Assembly (NCBI RefSeq): GCF_040802235.1
Contig: NC_133166.1
Location: 113,350,991 to 113,414,990 of the forward strand
Length of the DNA stretch: 64,000 bases
Reading direction: 5' to 3'
Source of the DNA: Manis javanica
Taxonomy: Eukaryota > Chordata > Mammalia > Pholidota > Manidae
How positions within the stretch are numbered: the first letter of the stretch is position 1; each line of letters starts with the position of its first letter. This document shows positions 46,201-56,392 of this stretch, one piece after another. The translations under genes and the position numbers were made by a program. Below the pieces are notes generated by a model. The model had not been told where the DNA came from. It saw only the letters and a list, made by a program, of their open reading frames with translations, and ran no database searches.

Positions 46201-47502
46201 GTGTGTGTGTGTGCGTGCGTGTGTGTGTGTGTGTGCGTGCGTGCGTGTGTGTGTGTGCGTGTGTGTGCGTGTATGTGTGTGTGTGTGTGTTGTGTGCATT
46301 TGTAATGTGTTCTATCTTAAATTTATGTTCAAGCATTTCCTTGATAAATTTAAAAATGAAATTACAGACAAACTAGTGGCATGAAGTGTGAAAAAGACAG
46401 ACTGGGAAGCTCTAAGCCTTAGTTTCCACAAAGAAACACTGACCAAACAGAGGTTTAAACTGGAAACAGTATACTTCCACGGAAAACAACAAAGGTAGGC
46501 AGAAACCGAGGGAAAAAGAAAGAATGGACATACAAGACAAGCAGAAGCAAACAATAAGATGATACAGCCAGGCCTTACACACCAAGCATCACTCTAAATG
46601 TGTGTGGCACCGGGTGGCTGAGTACATAATAAAACCCAAATATTTGCTGCTTACAAAAGACTCATTCAGCTCTAAAGATATATGTCGGTTAAAAGTGAAG
46701 TGATAGAAGAAGAAATTCCATGCAAGTGGAAATCAGAAGAAATCAGCCATAGTTATATCAGATAAAATAGTCTTCAAGCCAAAAATGGTAACAAGAGCCA
46801 GTGAAACAGGATTCTGGGTAAATGGTGGAGTAGAGAGAGCCTGAAGTCACCTTCTCCACCAGATCTACACTTACACACAGAGTCTTTCACCCTGAAGAAG
46901 AGTGGAGACTGAAGTGACCACCACCTTCTACACAGAGAGGGACAGAAAGATCACGCACACATGGAACCCCAAAGCAGCAGGAGACACAGAGACGCAGGAA
47001 CCCCAGGAACCCCAATCCCAGCACAGCAATTTCCCCGCCTGCTGATTAAGGGGCATGCAGGCCACAGATCTGGGCCATGTGGTTGGAGGGACTGAGTCCT
47101 CTAGAAACCACATGGTGGCCTTCAATCCTTTTCAAGAGGAAAGTCCCAGGGAACAAATGCCTGGGGCATTCTTTCTGCCCCAGGGAGTCCGCAGAGAGTC
47201 TGTTCCTTGAATGTGACCGGACAGTCCCTGCTTCCCTCTCTCAGAGCCTGGGGCCCCCTACTGACCCCAGGGACAGCACTGTTCTATGGCAGCGACTAGA
47301 GCAGGTGGGCCACTCACGAGTCTAGGACGAAGTACACGTCGTAAGTGCTCCAGCAGGATTCCCCAGCTGCTGGGCTCTCCTGGAGCCTGGAGCTGGGGTC
47401 GTGACCTTGGTCCTGGGTGGGGTGGCGGAGGGTGCTCCTGGTGGTCGGGAGCGGAGATGGCGGCAGCAGCAGCAGGAAGACCACCAGCACGGGGCCCCGC
47501 AT
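34038..47502 (-). CDS. ANTXRL: ANTXRL copy B, complete 16-exon gene (503 aa), anthrax toxin receptor-like
   Basis: Predicted single-pass type I cell-surface protein of the ANTXR family. Coding exons, 5' to 3' on the minus strand: 47318-47502, 45963-46031, 45180-45251, 43940-44021, 43795-43828, 42723-42802, 42572-42640, 42123-42203, 41975-42035, 41335-41427, 40159-40228, 39505-39595, 37757-37981, 36517-36540, 35745-35801, 34038-34256. All have AG/GT borders, and lengths sum to 1,512 nt with no phase conflict, internal stop or frameshift. Order: signal peptide about 1-20; VWA domain about 55-230; ANTXR Ig-like domain about 231-329; Pro/Asp-rich stalk 330-368; membrane segment about 370-398; short cytoplasmic tail 399-503 with nine cysteines in the last exon. 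Odd: MIDAS ligands are replaced (DxSxS reads DSSQG, the conserved Thr is Ile128, the TDG motif is TGG at 159-161). The fold and exon plan are those of ANTXR1/2; the tail resembles ANTXRL rather than ANTXR1/2. Transcription was not tested. Confidence 0.92.
35745..35801 (-). CDS. ANTXRL: ANTXRL copy B exon 15
   Basis: 57 nt, acceptor TGGCCCAG, donor GTACCA. Encodes [19 protein letters not shown], the counterpart of the CPTVI/WPTVD segment that starts the ANTXR cytoplasmic domain. Confidence 0.82.
36517..36540 (-). CDS. ANTXRL: ANTXRL copy B exon 14 (proline micro-exon)
   Basis: 24 nt, acceptor TTTCCCAG, donor GTAGGT. Encodes KPPPAPHK, a short version of the proline-rich cytoplasmic linker of ANTXR proteins. 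Supported by strong splice sites and phase. Confidence 0.75.
37757..37981 (-). CDS. ANTXRL: ANTXRL copy B exon 13 (stalk and membrane segment)
   Basis: 225 nt, 75 codons, phase 0 at both ends. The acceptor TTTCCTCAG at 37,982 was chosen because the closer AG at 37,866 throws the membrane segment out of frame. The first 38 residues form a Pro/Gly/Asp-rich linker. Then comes a hydrophobic stretch ([20 protein letters not shown]), followed by basic WRSKS, as expected for a type I anchor with a positive inner flank. Confidence 0.85.
39505..39595 (-). CDS. ANTXRL: ANTXRL copy B exon 12
   Basis: 91 nt, acceptor GCTCTAG, donor GTGAGA. Encodes [20 protein letters not shown] then [10 protein letters not shown]. 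The SL-NG-TF and TTC motifs end the Ig-like domain in this family. Confidence 0.92.
40159..40228 (-). CDS. ANTXRL: ANTXRL copy B exon 11
   Basis: 70 nt, acceptor CTTCCAG, donor GTAAGC. Encodes [20 protein letters not shown] then NRG. The CPG triplet is the family's conserved CP-P segment of the Ig-like domain. Confidence 0.92.
40695..40960 (-). mobile_element. L1 ORF2 fragment in ANTXRL intron 10
   Basis: Minus-strand reading [20 protein letters not shown] then [15 protein letters not shown] matches the RT region just after FADD in the full-length L1 (28,320-28,540). Frame mostly open, flanks unique. Same sense as ANTXRL. Confidence 0.92.
41335..41427 (-). CDS. ANTXRL: ANTXRL copy B exon 10 (Ig-like domain)
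   Basis: 93 nt, acceptor CTTGCAG, donor GTAAGC. Encodes [20 protein letters not shown] then [10 protein letters not shown]. The G-GF motif and the cysteine before FR match the ANTXR Ig-like domain. A diverged duplicate lies at 48,724-48,817. Confidence 0.92.
41822..41942 (+). repeat. (CA)n tracts in intron 9, unit B
   Basis: Counterpart of 407-532, with the second run shorter than in unit A. Confidence 0.9.
41975..42035 (-). CDS. ANTXRL: ANTXRL copy B exon 9
   Basis: One silent change (Leu codon CTC for CTG) against copy A. Opens the Ig-like domain with Cys230 and Cys242. Confidence 0.88.
42123..42203 (-). CDS. ANTXRL: ANTXRL copy B exon 8
   Basis: One replacement (Ile222) and one silent change (Thr213) against copy A. 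Confidence 0.9.
42572..42640 (-). CDS. ANTXRL: ANTXRL copy B exon 7
   Basis: Two replacements against copy A (Leu185, Gln191). The LGA-LYFVGV strand and splice sites are intact. Confidence 0.92.
42723..42802 (-). CDS. ANTXRL: ANTXRL copy B exon 6
   Basis: As copy A, with Val173 for Asp. The TGG in place of TDG is shared. Confidence 0.92.
43795..43828 (-). CDS. ANTXRL: ANTXRL copy B exon 5
   Basis: 34-nt micro-exon identical to copy A; keeps exons 4 and 6 in phase. Confidence 0.87.
43940..44021 (-). CDS. ANTXRL: ANTXRL copy B exon 4
   Basis: Identical to copy A exon 4, including Ile128 at the MIDAS Thr position. Confidence 0.9.
45180..45251 (-). CDS. ANTXRL: ANTXRL copy B exon 3
   Basis: Identical to copy A exon 3; splice sites preserved. 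Confidence 0.9.
45963..46031 (-). CDS. ANTXRL: ANTXRL copy B exon 2
   Basis: Identical to copy A exon 2, including Gly65 in the DxSxS motif. Confidence 0.88.
46131..46290 (+). repeat. Compound (TG)n/(CG)n tract in intron 1, unit B
   Basis: Counterpart of 4,725-4,882 with a rearranged TG/CG order, as expected for a fast-mutating tract. Confidence 0.92.
46535..46805 (+). mobile_element. Old L1 ORF2 fragment, unit B
   Basis: Counterpart of 5,130-5,400. Confidence 0.75.
47318..47502 (-). CDS. ANTXRL: ANTXRL copy B exon 1
   Basis: As copy A exon 1 with three replacements (Val5, His27, Ala46) and no silent change. Leader [13 protein letters not shown]; ends at Asp61 with a GTGAGT donor. Confidence 0.9.
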
Positions 47503-47739
47503 CCTGGGGCCGCTGTTCTTGCCTCCGCCCAGTCCCTGGGGGCCCAGGCGGGCCCCGTAAACTGCAGGCCACCTCAGGCCAACACCTCCTCTGCTTCCTC
47601 GCGGGCTCAGGGTCCTCGGCACTCCCGACCTCAGCGCTACTCACGCTCTGATCAGTATACCTTGCACCTGCCAGCAGCCACCTGATACCTGCCCTGTGGG
47701 TCCAAGTAGCAAGTGGTGGGCTGTGGGGTGATGGCCCCG

Positions 47740-47774
47740 CTACTTATGCACCTTCACCCCGCCCTGCTGACGTA
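47740..47774 (-). promoter_or_regulatory. Putative ANTXRL core promoter, copy B
   Basis: Same three elements conserved without change at offset 41,405. Confidence 0.35.
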
Positions 47775-48432
47775 GGTCCATTATGATGGACAATAGGTTG
47801 CCCTGGTGACCTTGTGAACTGCAGCTCTGCCCGGTGCTCTCCCTGTGGGCATCCTCAGGCAGGAGTTTGAAGGGGCAGTAAGATGAGGCCTCCATTTGTC
47901 CCTTATCCCAAACCCTCCCAGGGAGTCTACAATTTCAAGGAAACCCGGCCCTTTGGTAAACTGACAGAGGGCAGCTGAGGGGGCCTCCACACAGACATCA
48001 CTGAGTGTGGGGAGGTGGAGAGAAGATTGCTCTAAGTTTATTTGTGGGGACACTGAAGTCACCCAAGGGATAGAAGGATCTAGAAGAAGGCTGTGAAAGC
48101 AGGCCAGTGTCCTTTGTGAATGCGGGACATTCCAGTTATCTGCTCTGTGTATTGAACCATCGCAGACCTAGGGACATAAAGCAGGAAAATTTCATATGCG
48201 CACAGGTTCTGTGGATTAGAAATTCAGAGATGTCTGAGCGGGCACGGGTTGACTTTCCTCCATGGAAAACCCACTTGCTCTTTCATGTAAATTCTGGAAT
48301 CATATCATACATTCTCCACTCTCCTAAACCTCTCTTAGTATTTTAGCAAAACAAAGTTACATATGTAGATACATTTGGAGGGATTTGAATCTGCTGTCTG
48401 GACCACTCCCACCAGTGAACATCAGGCACCCG

Positions 48433-49063
48433 CCCTGCTTCCCTCCTTCGGGGCAAAACCAGCCACGGGTTTCTGATCTGAAATGCCCAGGTGCCCCCTA
48501 CTGGGTGCAGGCAGGGGCGCACAGAGGGGGACGCAGCTCTGAGGGCCACCCTGCCCCAATCCCAGCGTCAGCTGCAGTGAAGGCTACTCCCTGGTGCCCG
48601 GTGGTGCTGGGGACGGATTAGTTCCTGGGTGTCACTGGCAGGTGTCCAGGCTGGGCTCACTGTGGGGAGGCAGCCCGATGCGGGACGGTTGTCACTGGAG
48701 GAAAGGAGGGCCTACTTATCGGGAATTTCTCGTTACCAAATCTGAATTGACAAATAACTTCCTCCCTGTTGTCTACATCTTGGAAGCCTTTTCCGATAAC
48801 CTTCGATTTCTCGTTAACTGCAACAGTAACATCCATATGTCTGTGCGAGGAAGGGCTGAAGTGTTTTCCTCAGATCACAACTATGGCAGGCGGCCCCCAA
48901 AACAGAACTCCCAGGAACTTGTGGGGATGTGCCTGCATCTGAACCAGCCCCCGGCCTACTTCCCTCCATAGGTGCAAACCCAGCCAGGGGTTTCTGCTCT
49001 GAAATCCCAAGGTGCCCGCTAATGAGTGCAGGCAGGGACCAGGCAACCCCGACATAACTGAGA
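48433..49063 (-). repeat. Internal duplicate of the intron 9 - exon 10 - intron 10 block, unit B
   Basis: Copy of 7,030-7,660 at offset about 41,403. Confidence 0.7.
48724..48817 (-). pseudogene. Decayed duplicate of ANTXRL exon 10, unit B
   Basis: Identical to 7,321-7,414, with the same broken donor, so the decay predates the 41-kb duplication. Confidence 0.8.
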
Positions 49064-52000
49064 GAGGAGCCAAGACCTCCTGGTGAGTCAGCCCTGGGTC
49101 ATGTCTGAGCTGCACACGCACACCTGGGGGCCTGGGGACTTTCTGCCGCCTGGAGTCAATTGTCTAACCCTCCCCCCACCCCCGTCTTTCTGGGGGCCTA
49201 CGGCAGAATGGAAGCCAGAGAAGCCAGACCCGTGCTTGAGGAAAGAGAATGTGGGGTTTCAACAGGGTACGTGGCTTCCCCCAACACTTGGCAGTCAGAG
49301 GGTCAGGATCTGCTGTCCGTGCCCAATCCAGGGCCACAGAGGATGCCACCTCTGCTCTAGACCCGGCTGAACAGCTGTCACGCAGCTCCTCTGGAATGCC
49401 CTGGGCTCTTGTTTTCAACGCGTGGGGCTGTGACTGCTGAGCCTGAAACCCTAGAGGGGACCTGGCTGGCCTGAGCCTCGTGGGGAAGTTTGGCCACAGC
49501 CTCTACTCGCATGTCTGAGACACGCAGGGAGTGTGGCAGCTGAGGGCAGGGCTGAGAGCCCAGAGCGCGGCAGGTGCCGGCACTCCTGGGAACGGTGCAC
49601 AGCGCCCCTCTGCTCCGTGCATCGTCCCCTGCCTTGCGTCCCTGCTGCCCTGCAGGCCCTGCTCTTGACCGCTTGTCCTCTTGTAGGAACTACAGCTCCC
49701 AGGGGTCTGGTTCACCCTGGGAATTGTAGGTAAGTGGGGGCAGGAGGATGGTTTCCGGGTTTTGAGCAGAAGAGATGTTGAGGTAAAGGACTGTGCTCTG
49801 CCCAGACAGCTGCTCCCTTTACATGCTATCTGCCCTCACCCTGTGCCTCCACCAGTAAGAACCCCAAGGAGAAAGTGACCCCAAGAGTGAGCACAGCCGG
49901 CTTGCAGGCAGCTGTACTTCCCCCGCTGCACTCCCGCTGCCCACCGGCTCTGAGAGCGCAGAGGGACCTGCCGCCCCAGGACAGAGACAGATCCTTTCTG
50001 GAAGGGAGGGCACTCTTTCTGGGAGAACAGTTACATACCAGGCTGCCTGGGCTCCAAGGACAGGGGACTGAAGGCGGGCGGCTCCCCGGGAAGGCCAGGT
50101 GGAGCTGGGCGGTGAGGAAGGGTGGCTGACCACCAGGACTGGCAGGGGCACAGAGGGAGGTGCCTGCCCTGGGGCGGCCAGGTGGGGGCTAGGGCACCAC
50201 GTGCTGCCCAGCGCAGGTTTGTGGAGAGAATTCCCACACTGTGCACCCACTGTTCACCTGTGTGTCCCCTGCCTGCAGCAATTCTACTGCTGGGACTGAT
50301 CCCGGGAGAAACCCTGCCCCACGCCCGCAGAGAGGTGCGCTTGGGAAAGCCCCCCAGGGCGGCTTGTAGCAGCGTCTCCTTCAGAACGATCTTACTAGTG
50401 GAGACTAATGACATTAATTTGGTCCTTCAACGTACCGGACTGCTGTGCAGATGGCTGCAAATTACAGGACTTACAAACCAGCAACAAATGGAGGAGAAAA
50501 GTCGAATTAGAAATAATTGGGAGCAGACCAGGGAAACTCAAGGAAGCTCTGAAAGTAAGTAGTGGGCAGGAAGGAAAGAGTCAGGAAAACTACACAGACA
50601 CAGAAGCTCAAACAACACACTGCAGCCGGCAGCCTCCACGCTTCAACTGCTTCAACGGCTGTTGAGGGCAGCGCTCGGGTTTTCACAACTAACTAGGATG
50701 TGCCTGGAGGTGATATCAAGCCATTTAAAGGAGATTAAACGCCTTACACGGGTTTTAAAAGGACATGAAAGCACATAATTAATCTTGGAAGGATTCCTGT
50801 CCCAAGTCATTTGTCGCCACAAATCTTTTTACATGTTCAAAAGTTAACTCACTACAAAATTCAGATGAGGAGTTTCTCCGGATGCATGCGCCAAGGAACC
50901 TCTGCAATTACACCAGCAATTTTTTAAACAAACTGTGCAGTGTTTCAGGGTGACAGCCTAAGACAGCATCATTTCCCTAAGAGGTAAAAACAAGATAAAG
51001 TCTTGGCCCTCATCGCTCTTAAGTGTTTTTCATCTGCCAGACAGACGCAAACGTGTGCCAGTAGATCTCTTCCCGCCTCAACTTCCTACATCCTGAAGGC
51101 AGTAAGAAGCGACAAATGCCTGTTCCTCACTGCAGAGCTGACAACCCCCAAATGACGATTTTACATAATAAAAGATGTTTACTGAGGCTTACAGATTCCC
51201 TGGTCACCCGCTTCAAAGGCAGCTGGCAAATAACAGATCCAAAGATTAGCAAATTAAGGCCAGTAAACAATTTCCCTAAGGAGAATGCTAGCTCTCTTGG
51301 GCCTCTGGTACTTCCCGAGACACCCAGAAAATAGCAGATGAAAAAAGACTAAATCCGATGGCAGCTGAACAAGAAAACAGACTGTGCCAACCTGGACTCA
51401 CTCTACCACCACTGAAGCAGCTTCCATGGGCCCTGCCTAGAGAAACACGGGTGCATTCTGGCAGTGATCACCCGCTGTCCAGCCCAAGGGGGGTCGGCAC
51501 TCCCCAGTTAAAGGCATTCACCTTACCACAAACAGAAACTACAAAATCTCATCTGTAAGGGCCCTAAACCCTACGACATTATAGACAATTTTAACTCTAC
51601 AAGTTCTCTTACAGAGTTGAACACCCAAAAGTGAGTGCGAGGCGGTCTTCAGTCAGTAGCCCCGGCTCCTCTTTCTGCGTCTGCCTCTGCATGAATCAAG
51701 TGACCTGGAGAAAGTTCTCTCATCTCTTTATTTATCCCCTTTTCCCTGCCAGGTACAAAATTAGGTCAAAGCCACCAATTCTTTTGGAAAATAAAATGAA
51801 TTTCTTAGATTGGTTATGTCTACACTGTCATGCAAATACCTCCTGGCCACTGCGCAGCTATAGCCAACCCTCAAGTACGTACGATGCGGCTCGTGCCCAT
51901 ATTAACGCAGGAAACTGTGCACCTTTACTCTGCACAGGAAACACCCTTCCCGGAGAGGCCGGCAGACCCAGGGGCTTCCGGAACAGGCTCCTTTAGGGGT

Positions 52001-52110
52001 CCCCAGTTTCAAATGTGGAAATCCTTAGCAAATTAACATGCCATGCAAGTTACAAGAGCATACACTATTTTTTCATTAAGGAAAACCAAACAACCTGTCT
52101 GGCGCACTAA

Positions 52111-52675
52111 TGTTGGGGGGACGTTGTGTATTTTCCTCGGTTCTTGTCCCTGGCGCGACAAAGACATGAAGGGCAGAGACACAGTAGTGGAGCAGAGCAC
52201 AGGTTTTATTTAAAGTTCCTTAAAGAGAGAAAAAGTGCAGCAGGCAACCTCAGCGAGGAGAGGCGCCTTGAAAGGTTGGAGAAAGTTTAAGATTAAAAGG
52301 TTACACACTTAGAAAGTGTGGGCGACCTCAGAGAGAGGAGTGCCCTGAAAGGTTGGGGGTTCCCCCTTTTAAGGATTTTTCAGGAATGTGATCATGGGCT
52401 GAGGGTGCAGACCTGTTAAGCGGTCCCTGAATATTTAAAATTAACTTAATACAGGAAGTTTACTGCTCTGATTTCTCCTGAGATAACTGGCCTCTGGGTC
52501 TGAGAGCCTATCAAACAAGACCACCTGCCCAGCCCCCCAGGTGGGCTGAGTGCTTGTCTGCTGAAGAGGACGTTAAGAATCTTCCTCACTTCCTGCCTTT
52601 TCCTATGTTGTTTATTGCTGGGCCTGCGTCCCAAATTCCTCCCATCTCCTCCCATCTCGCATACCACCAGGCACA
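52111..52675 (-). mobile_element. Solo LTR-like element, unit B
   Basis: Counterpart of 10,707-11,271; no difference noticed. Confidence 0.55.
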
Positions 52676-52697
52676 GTGTGGCTGGACGGTAAGTGTA

Positions 52698-52699
<2 letters not shown>

Positions 52700-52746
<47 letters not shown>

Positions 52747-52772
52747 CACACACACACACACACACACACACA
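52700..52772 (+). repeat. (TG)n(AG)n(AC)n palindromic microsatellite, unit B
   Basis: Same structure with two more AG dinucleotides than unit A. Confidence 0.93.
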
Positions 52773-52849
52773 TTTCACATATTGTTAAATGAATGAGATG
52801 AATACATTCCCAAAGTCTAATGAGCCCTGGACCGGCCCAAAACTTCCGG

Positions 52850-53200
52850 AGAAAACGCCAGTGTTCGGGCCGCTCCGTACTTCAAGCTGCTGCTGCTGGG
52901 AGGCGGCGAGGTCTGCGTGGGAGCAGGCAGCGGGGTCCCCGGGAAGGGCGGCCCTCTGCGGGTGGTGCGCGGAGTCTGAGGCCGGAGGCGGGGGGCGGCC
53001 GGCGGCGCAGGGTCCCCGGCGGTGTCAGCCCGCGGAGGTGCGGGCCCCAGCGGCGGGGGCAGGCGGGCGAACTGGGGATCCGCGGAGCCTGGCGCTGATG
53101 GCACCCGCTGGGGGCACGGAGTCGTCGGTAGCGGCCGCCACCGCCCTCCCAGGCATTGCTCACAGTTTAAACCGGGCTTAGCCCCGGGGGGGCGCTGTGC
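52850..53200. promoter_or_regulatory. CpG island 1, unit B (shortened)
   Basis: Matches 11,440-11,738. The next 276 bp (11,739-12,014) are absent, with the join at 53,149/53,150 reading CCCTCCCAGGCATTG. Confidence 0.6.
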
Positions 53201-53849
53201 TCCTCGGCAGGGAGCAGCTGTGAACTTGGAGTGCTCTAGGCACCGGAATCTGGCGGGATATGTTGAGTGGAGGCCATATGAGGGTGACAGGGGTCGGCAG
53301 CCCCTGGAGAGACTATGGGCGGCAAGAAATTGGAGAAAATGTCAGGGGCTGAATCGTCAGCAGTCATCTGTGGAGTACCTGCTACGGGGTTTCCTGGGTC
53401 CTGGGAACCAGCCCCTGCCTCCTGGCAAATTGCACCTTGGGGGAGACCCACAGCCAGTACAATGGTGGAGAGAAACGCCCAGCAGGCTGCTTAGAGGGAG
53501 CAGAGGGCGCCTAACTACGACTGGGGGGCATGTGCCCAAACCAGGGGACAAGGGAGAGACCACGTGAAGGGAGGGCGGCTTTGCAGGCAGAGGGAGCAGC
53601 CTGTGCACAGCCTGAGCGAGTCTGAGGATCTAAGGAAGGCCAGGGCTGAGAGACAACTGCACGCCAGCCAGGTGGTCAAGGGCGCAAAGGGCTCATTGGA
53701 ACCATTCACACAAACCACATGCTCAGTTTTCAGCATCCTTTTGGCCCTCGGAGGCCTGGGTTACATCTCCTTGCATTGCATCCCACGCACACACTGCAAG
53801 CATCCTTCAGAGAGGAGAGTTCCGTTTTCTGCAAGGTTATACGAAGGGA

Positions 53850-54035
53850 CTGCAGGCCTGAGCTCTCCCATGCACTCGCTGTGTGACCCTGGACAAGGCA
53901 CTTTACCTCTCTGTGCCTTGGTTCCATTATCTGTAAAATGGGGGTTGGCCTAGTATCTCCCTCACGGTGTCTTTGTGAAAATTAAGACATTAAAGGACCT
54001 AGCAGTTTCCTGGCAGATAGGAAGGGCTTAAAAAA
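53850..54035 (+). mobile_element. MIR SINE, unit B
   Basis: Counterpart of 12,715-12,900. Confidence 0.9.
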
Positions 54036-54343
54036 TGGTAGATGCCATATGATGAACAATTCCATGTCCAAATGACCATCTAAGAAGGTGGAAGTAGTGA
54101 GAAATGTGTGTCTCAAAGTATAAGCCGAGGTAGTGGGGGCTATACCTGGTCAGGGTCTAGTGGGTAGAAGAGTTTTCCATCAAGAAGCAAAGCCTTTGTG
54201 TCTAGGGGGAGAAAGCCTGGCTTGGAAATCCTCCCTGGCTGGGCAATCTATTGTTTTATCCTTTGTCACCAATGAACCCTGCCGACTGTCACCAATTATC
54301 TTGCCAATGGGTTTCAGCCCCGGGCAAGTTCACTATGGTTCAA

Positions 54344-54724
54344 TGTGACCAAAGAAATGACAGTAGAGTGTTCTTGGGGTGAAAGGGTTATACCCAACTT
54401 TATTTCCACGGTGGCAGGTCAATCGCTAATATCCATCACTCAGCGTGAGTCTGCAGGAAGCAAGCCGGTCTCTGCCTCTGGGCCTCTCTGCCCGCAGTCA
54501 TCCCGCACAGCCGTCCTCTGGGCCTCTGTCCTCAGCGCTGCCACCACGCCAGTTCTCTGATCTGCTCTCCTGCACCTTGCAGCCGTGCCACCGTATCACC
54601 CAGAGCCCTAGGCAGTGCTCTTTATGTAGAGTCAGTAGCAACGTATTGCTCACACGTGTGTAGTGAGCAAGCCAGCCAGGGCCAGTTGAGGATCCTGGCC
54701 ACAGGAACGTTCATTTTATCCACA
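54344..54724 (-). mobile_element. Second solo LTR-like element, unit B
   Basis: Counterpart of 13,209-13,589. Confidence 0.55.
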
Positions 54725-56061
54725 CACGGAAGCTGCTGTCCCTCCAGACCAGACTGCACAGACCTGGGTCAAAGCTCACGTGGGTGAGGCTTGGCCTACA
54801 CCCCAAGGTCTCCTTAGGCCTGTGGGAATTCATGGTGGTAAGTAGGGGAAATATTGGCAAAAATGCTTTCTAAAAATATCCTTGCAGGGAAGGGACAGGA
54901 AGTTGTGAATTTGTAAAGAACAATGACTGCTCTTCCCACTGGTGTGGCAAATCTGTAAAGGTGAGTAGATCACAAAAAACACCCTTGCACATGCACACCT
55001 GCTACCTGGAGTTTTCTTAGGGTTGATGAAAGAATTGGAAACAGCAGGACTGCCAACTCAGCCACGAACAGCTCTAAGCTCCTTAAGACAGAAAACAGGA
55101 ACTGGTGAAAATGTAAGGCCACAGAAGGTGTTGGGGGTGCAGCAGGGAGATAAAAGTGTCCCTGGGGTGAGGGGCCTGGGTCCCCACACAATGCTACCCT
55201 GGTGTGACAAGCAAGGACCGGCTTCTGGCAGGCTCGAGGAGCAGAGGCCCATTGTAGGACAGTGGTCAACCCTGCAGGGGCCTGAGGCCAGGGAGGTCTG
55301 CCTCCCCAAACAGGTGCTGTCAGCCAGGGTGACTGGGGGTGCCCAGGACCAGTCCAGAGAGAACTCAGCAGGCCCCAAGCCCCAGTGACCTGGCTGTGCT
55401 TCCTCTGAGAAGCATCCTCAGCAAGACATCAGAGCGTCTTTGGGCCACATCCAGGCCACTGGGGTTGGGAAGTCAGATCCCGGGTGGGGACGAGCCGTGC
55501 TCACTCGTGCCTGTGCGATTCGCCTGGGGCACGCCTAGTGGCTTTGTCCTCCTGACCTGCTCCACGAGGTGGCCCCCAGCCCACAGTTCAAAGAGGCCTG
55601 AGGCACCCTGGGGACAGTGGGAAGTGAGGGGCCTGCCACCTGCGGCACCTTGGCCCTCAGAGGGAAGAGGACAGGGGACAGGGTTCTCTGGGGCTTGAGG
55701 AAGAAGGAAAGGGGAGCAGGGTCCAGGGTCCACAGGGGAAGAGCAGGAGGCCCACACGGGCCTCCGCTGCAGTTCTCTGCCCGAGACAGGGCAGGGTCGG
55801 CTGTGCGGCAGGGGCGGCCCCCCTGCCTGCATATTGTTCACAAGATGCACTCATGACTCACGCACAGAGCAAGGCTGAGTCTGGGGAAAATGAAATTCAT
55901 AATGAAAGACTTTAGCATGATGATAATGTAAATCTAATAATAAAGTTTATAGCAGTAATGTGTGTTTGTTGTAGAAAGTTCAAAGAAAGCAAATAAAAGA
56001 AAACAAGAACTCTACTATGCACAGCTCAAATCACTAAGCGAATATAAATATCAAATATTTA

Positions 56062-56392
56062 ATGTGCTCTTCCAGTATTTTAATGCATTTTAAATTCGTT
56101 GAGATTTGTAAAAGTGCATATTTGCAATCTGTGTTTTCACTTCAATTGTAACACGAGCATCTTCCTGCGTTGTCATAAACTCTTCGAAAGGGTCGTTTTT
56201 AAGAGCAGCCCAATCAGCATGAGTATTCCGTGGCTGCCCATGCTGTCCCCAGTGCTGAACATCTAGGTGGTTTACAGTTTTTGCCTCAAAGACCACATTT
56301 ATACATATTTGCATTCTTTTGGATTTTTTTTCTTAGGATAGTTTCCAAAGAGTAAATTAATGGACCAAAGTATGACCAGTTTGCAGGCTTTT
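56062..56392 (-). mobile_element. Ancient LINE-type fragment, unit B (tentative)
   Basis: Counterpart of 14,930-15,260. Confidence 0.45.

Larger units (their letters stand above)
34257..47317 (-). other. Introns of ANTXRL copy B
   Basis: Intron 15 (34,257-35,744), intron 14 (35,802-36,516), intron 13 (36,541-37,756), intron 12 (37,982-39,504), intron 11 (39,596-40,158) and intron 10 (40,229-41,334) are GC-rich with no recognisable gene. Intron 10 carries an L1 ORF2 fragment (40,695-40,960). Introns 1-9 duplicate those of copy A. Confidence 0.7.
47775..52110. other. Upstream region of ANTXRL copy B, no gene seen
   Basis: Counterpart of 6,370-10,706. From 6,900 onward I find only a handful of differences, including one extra C near 49,280. 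Confidence 0.6.
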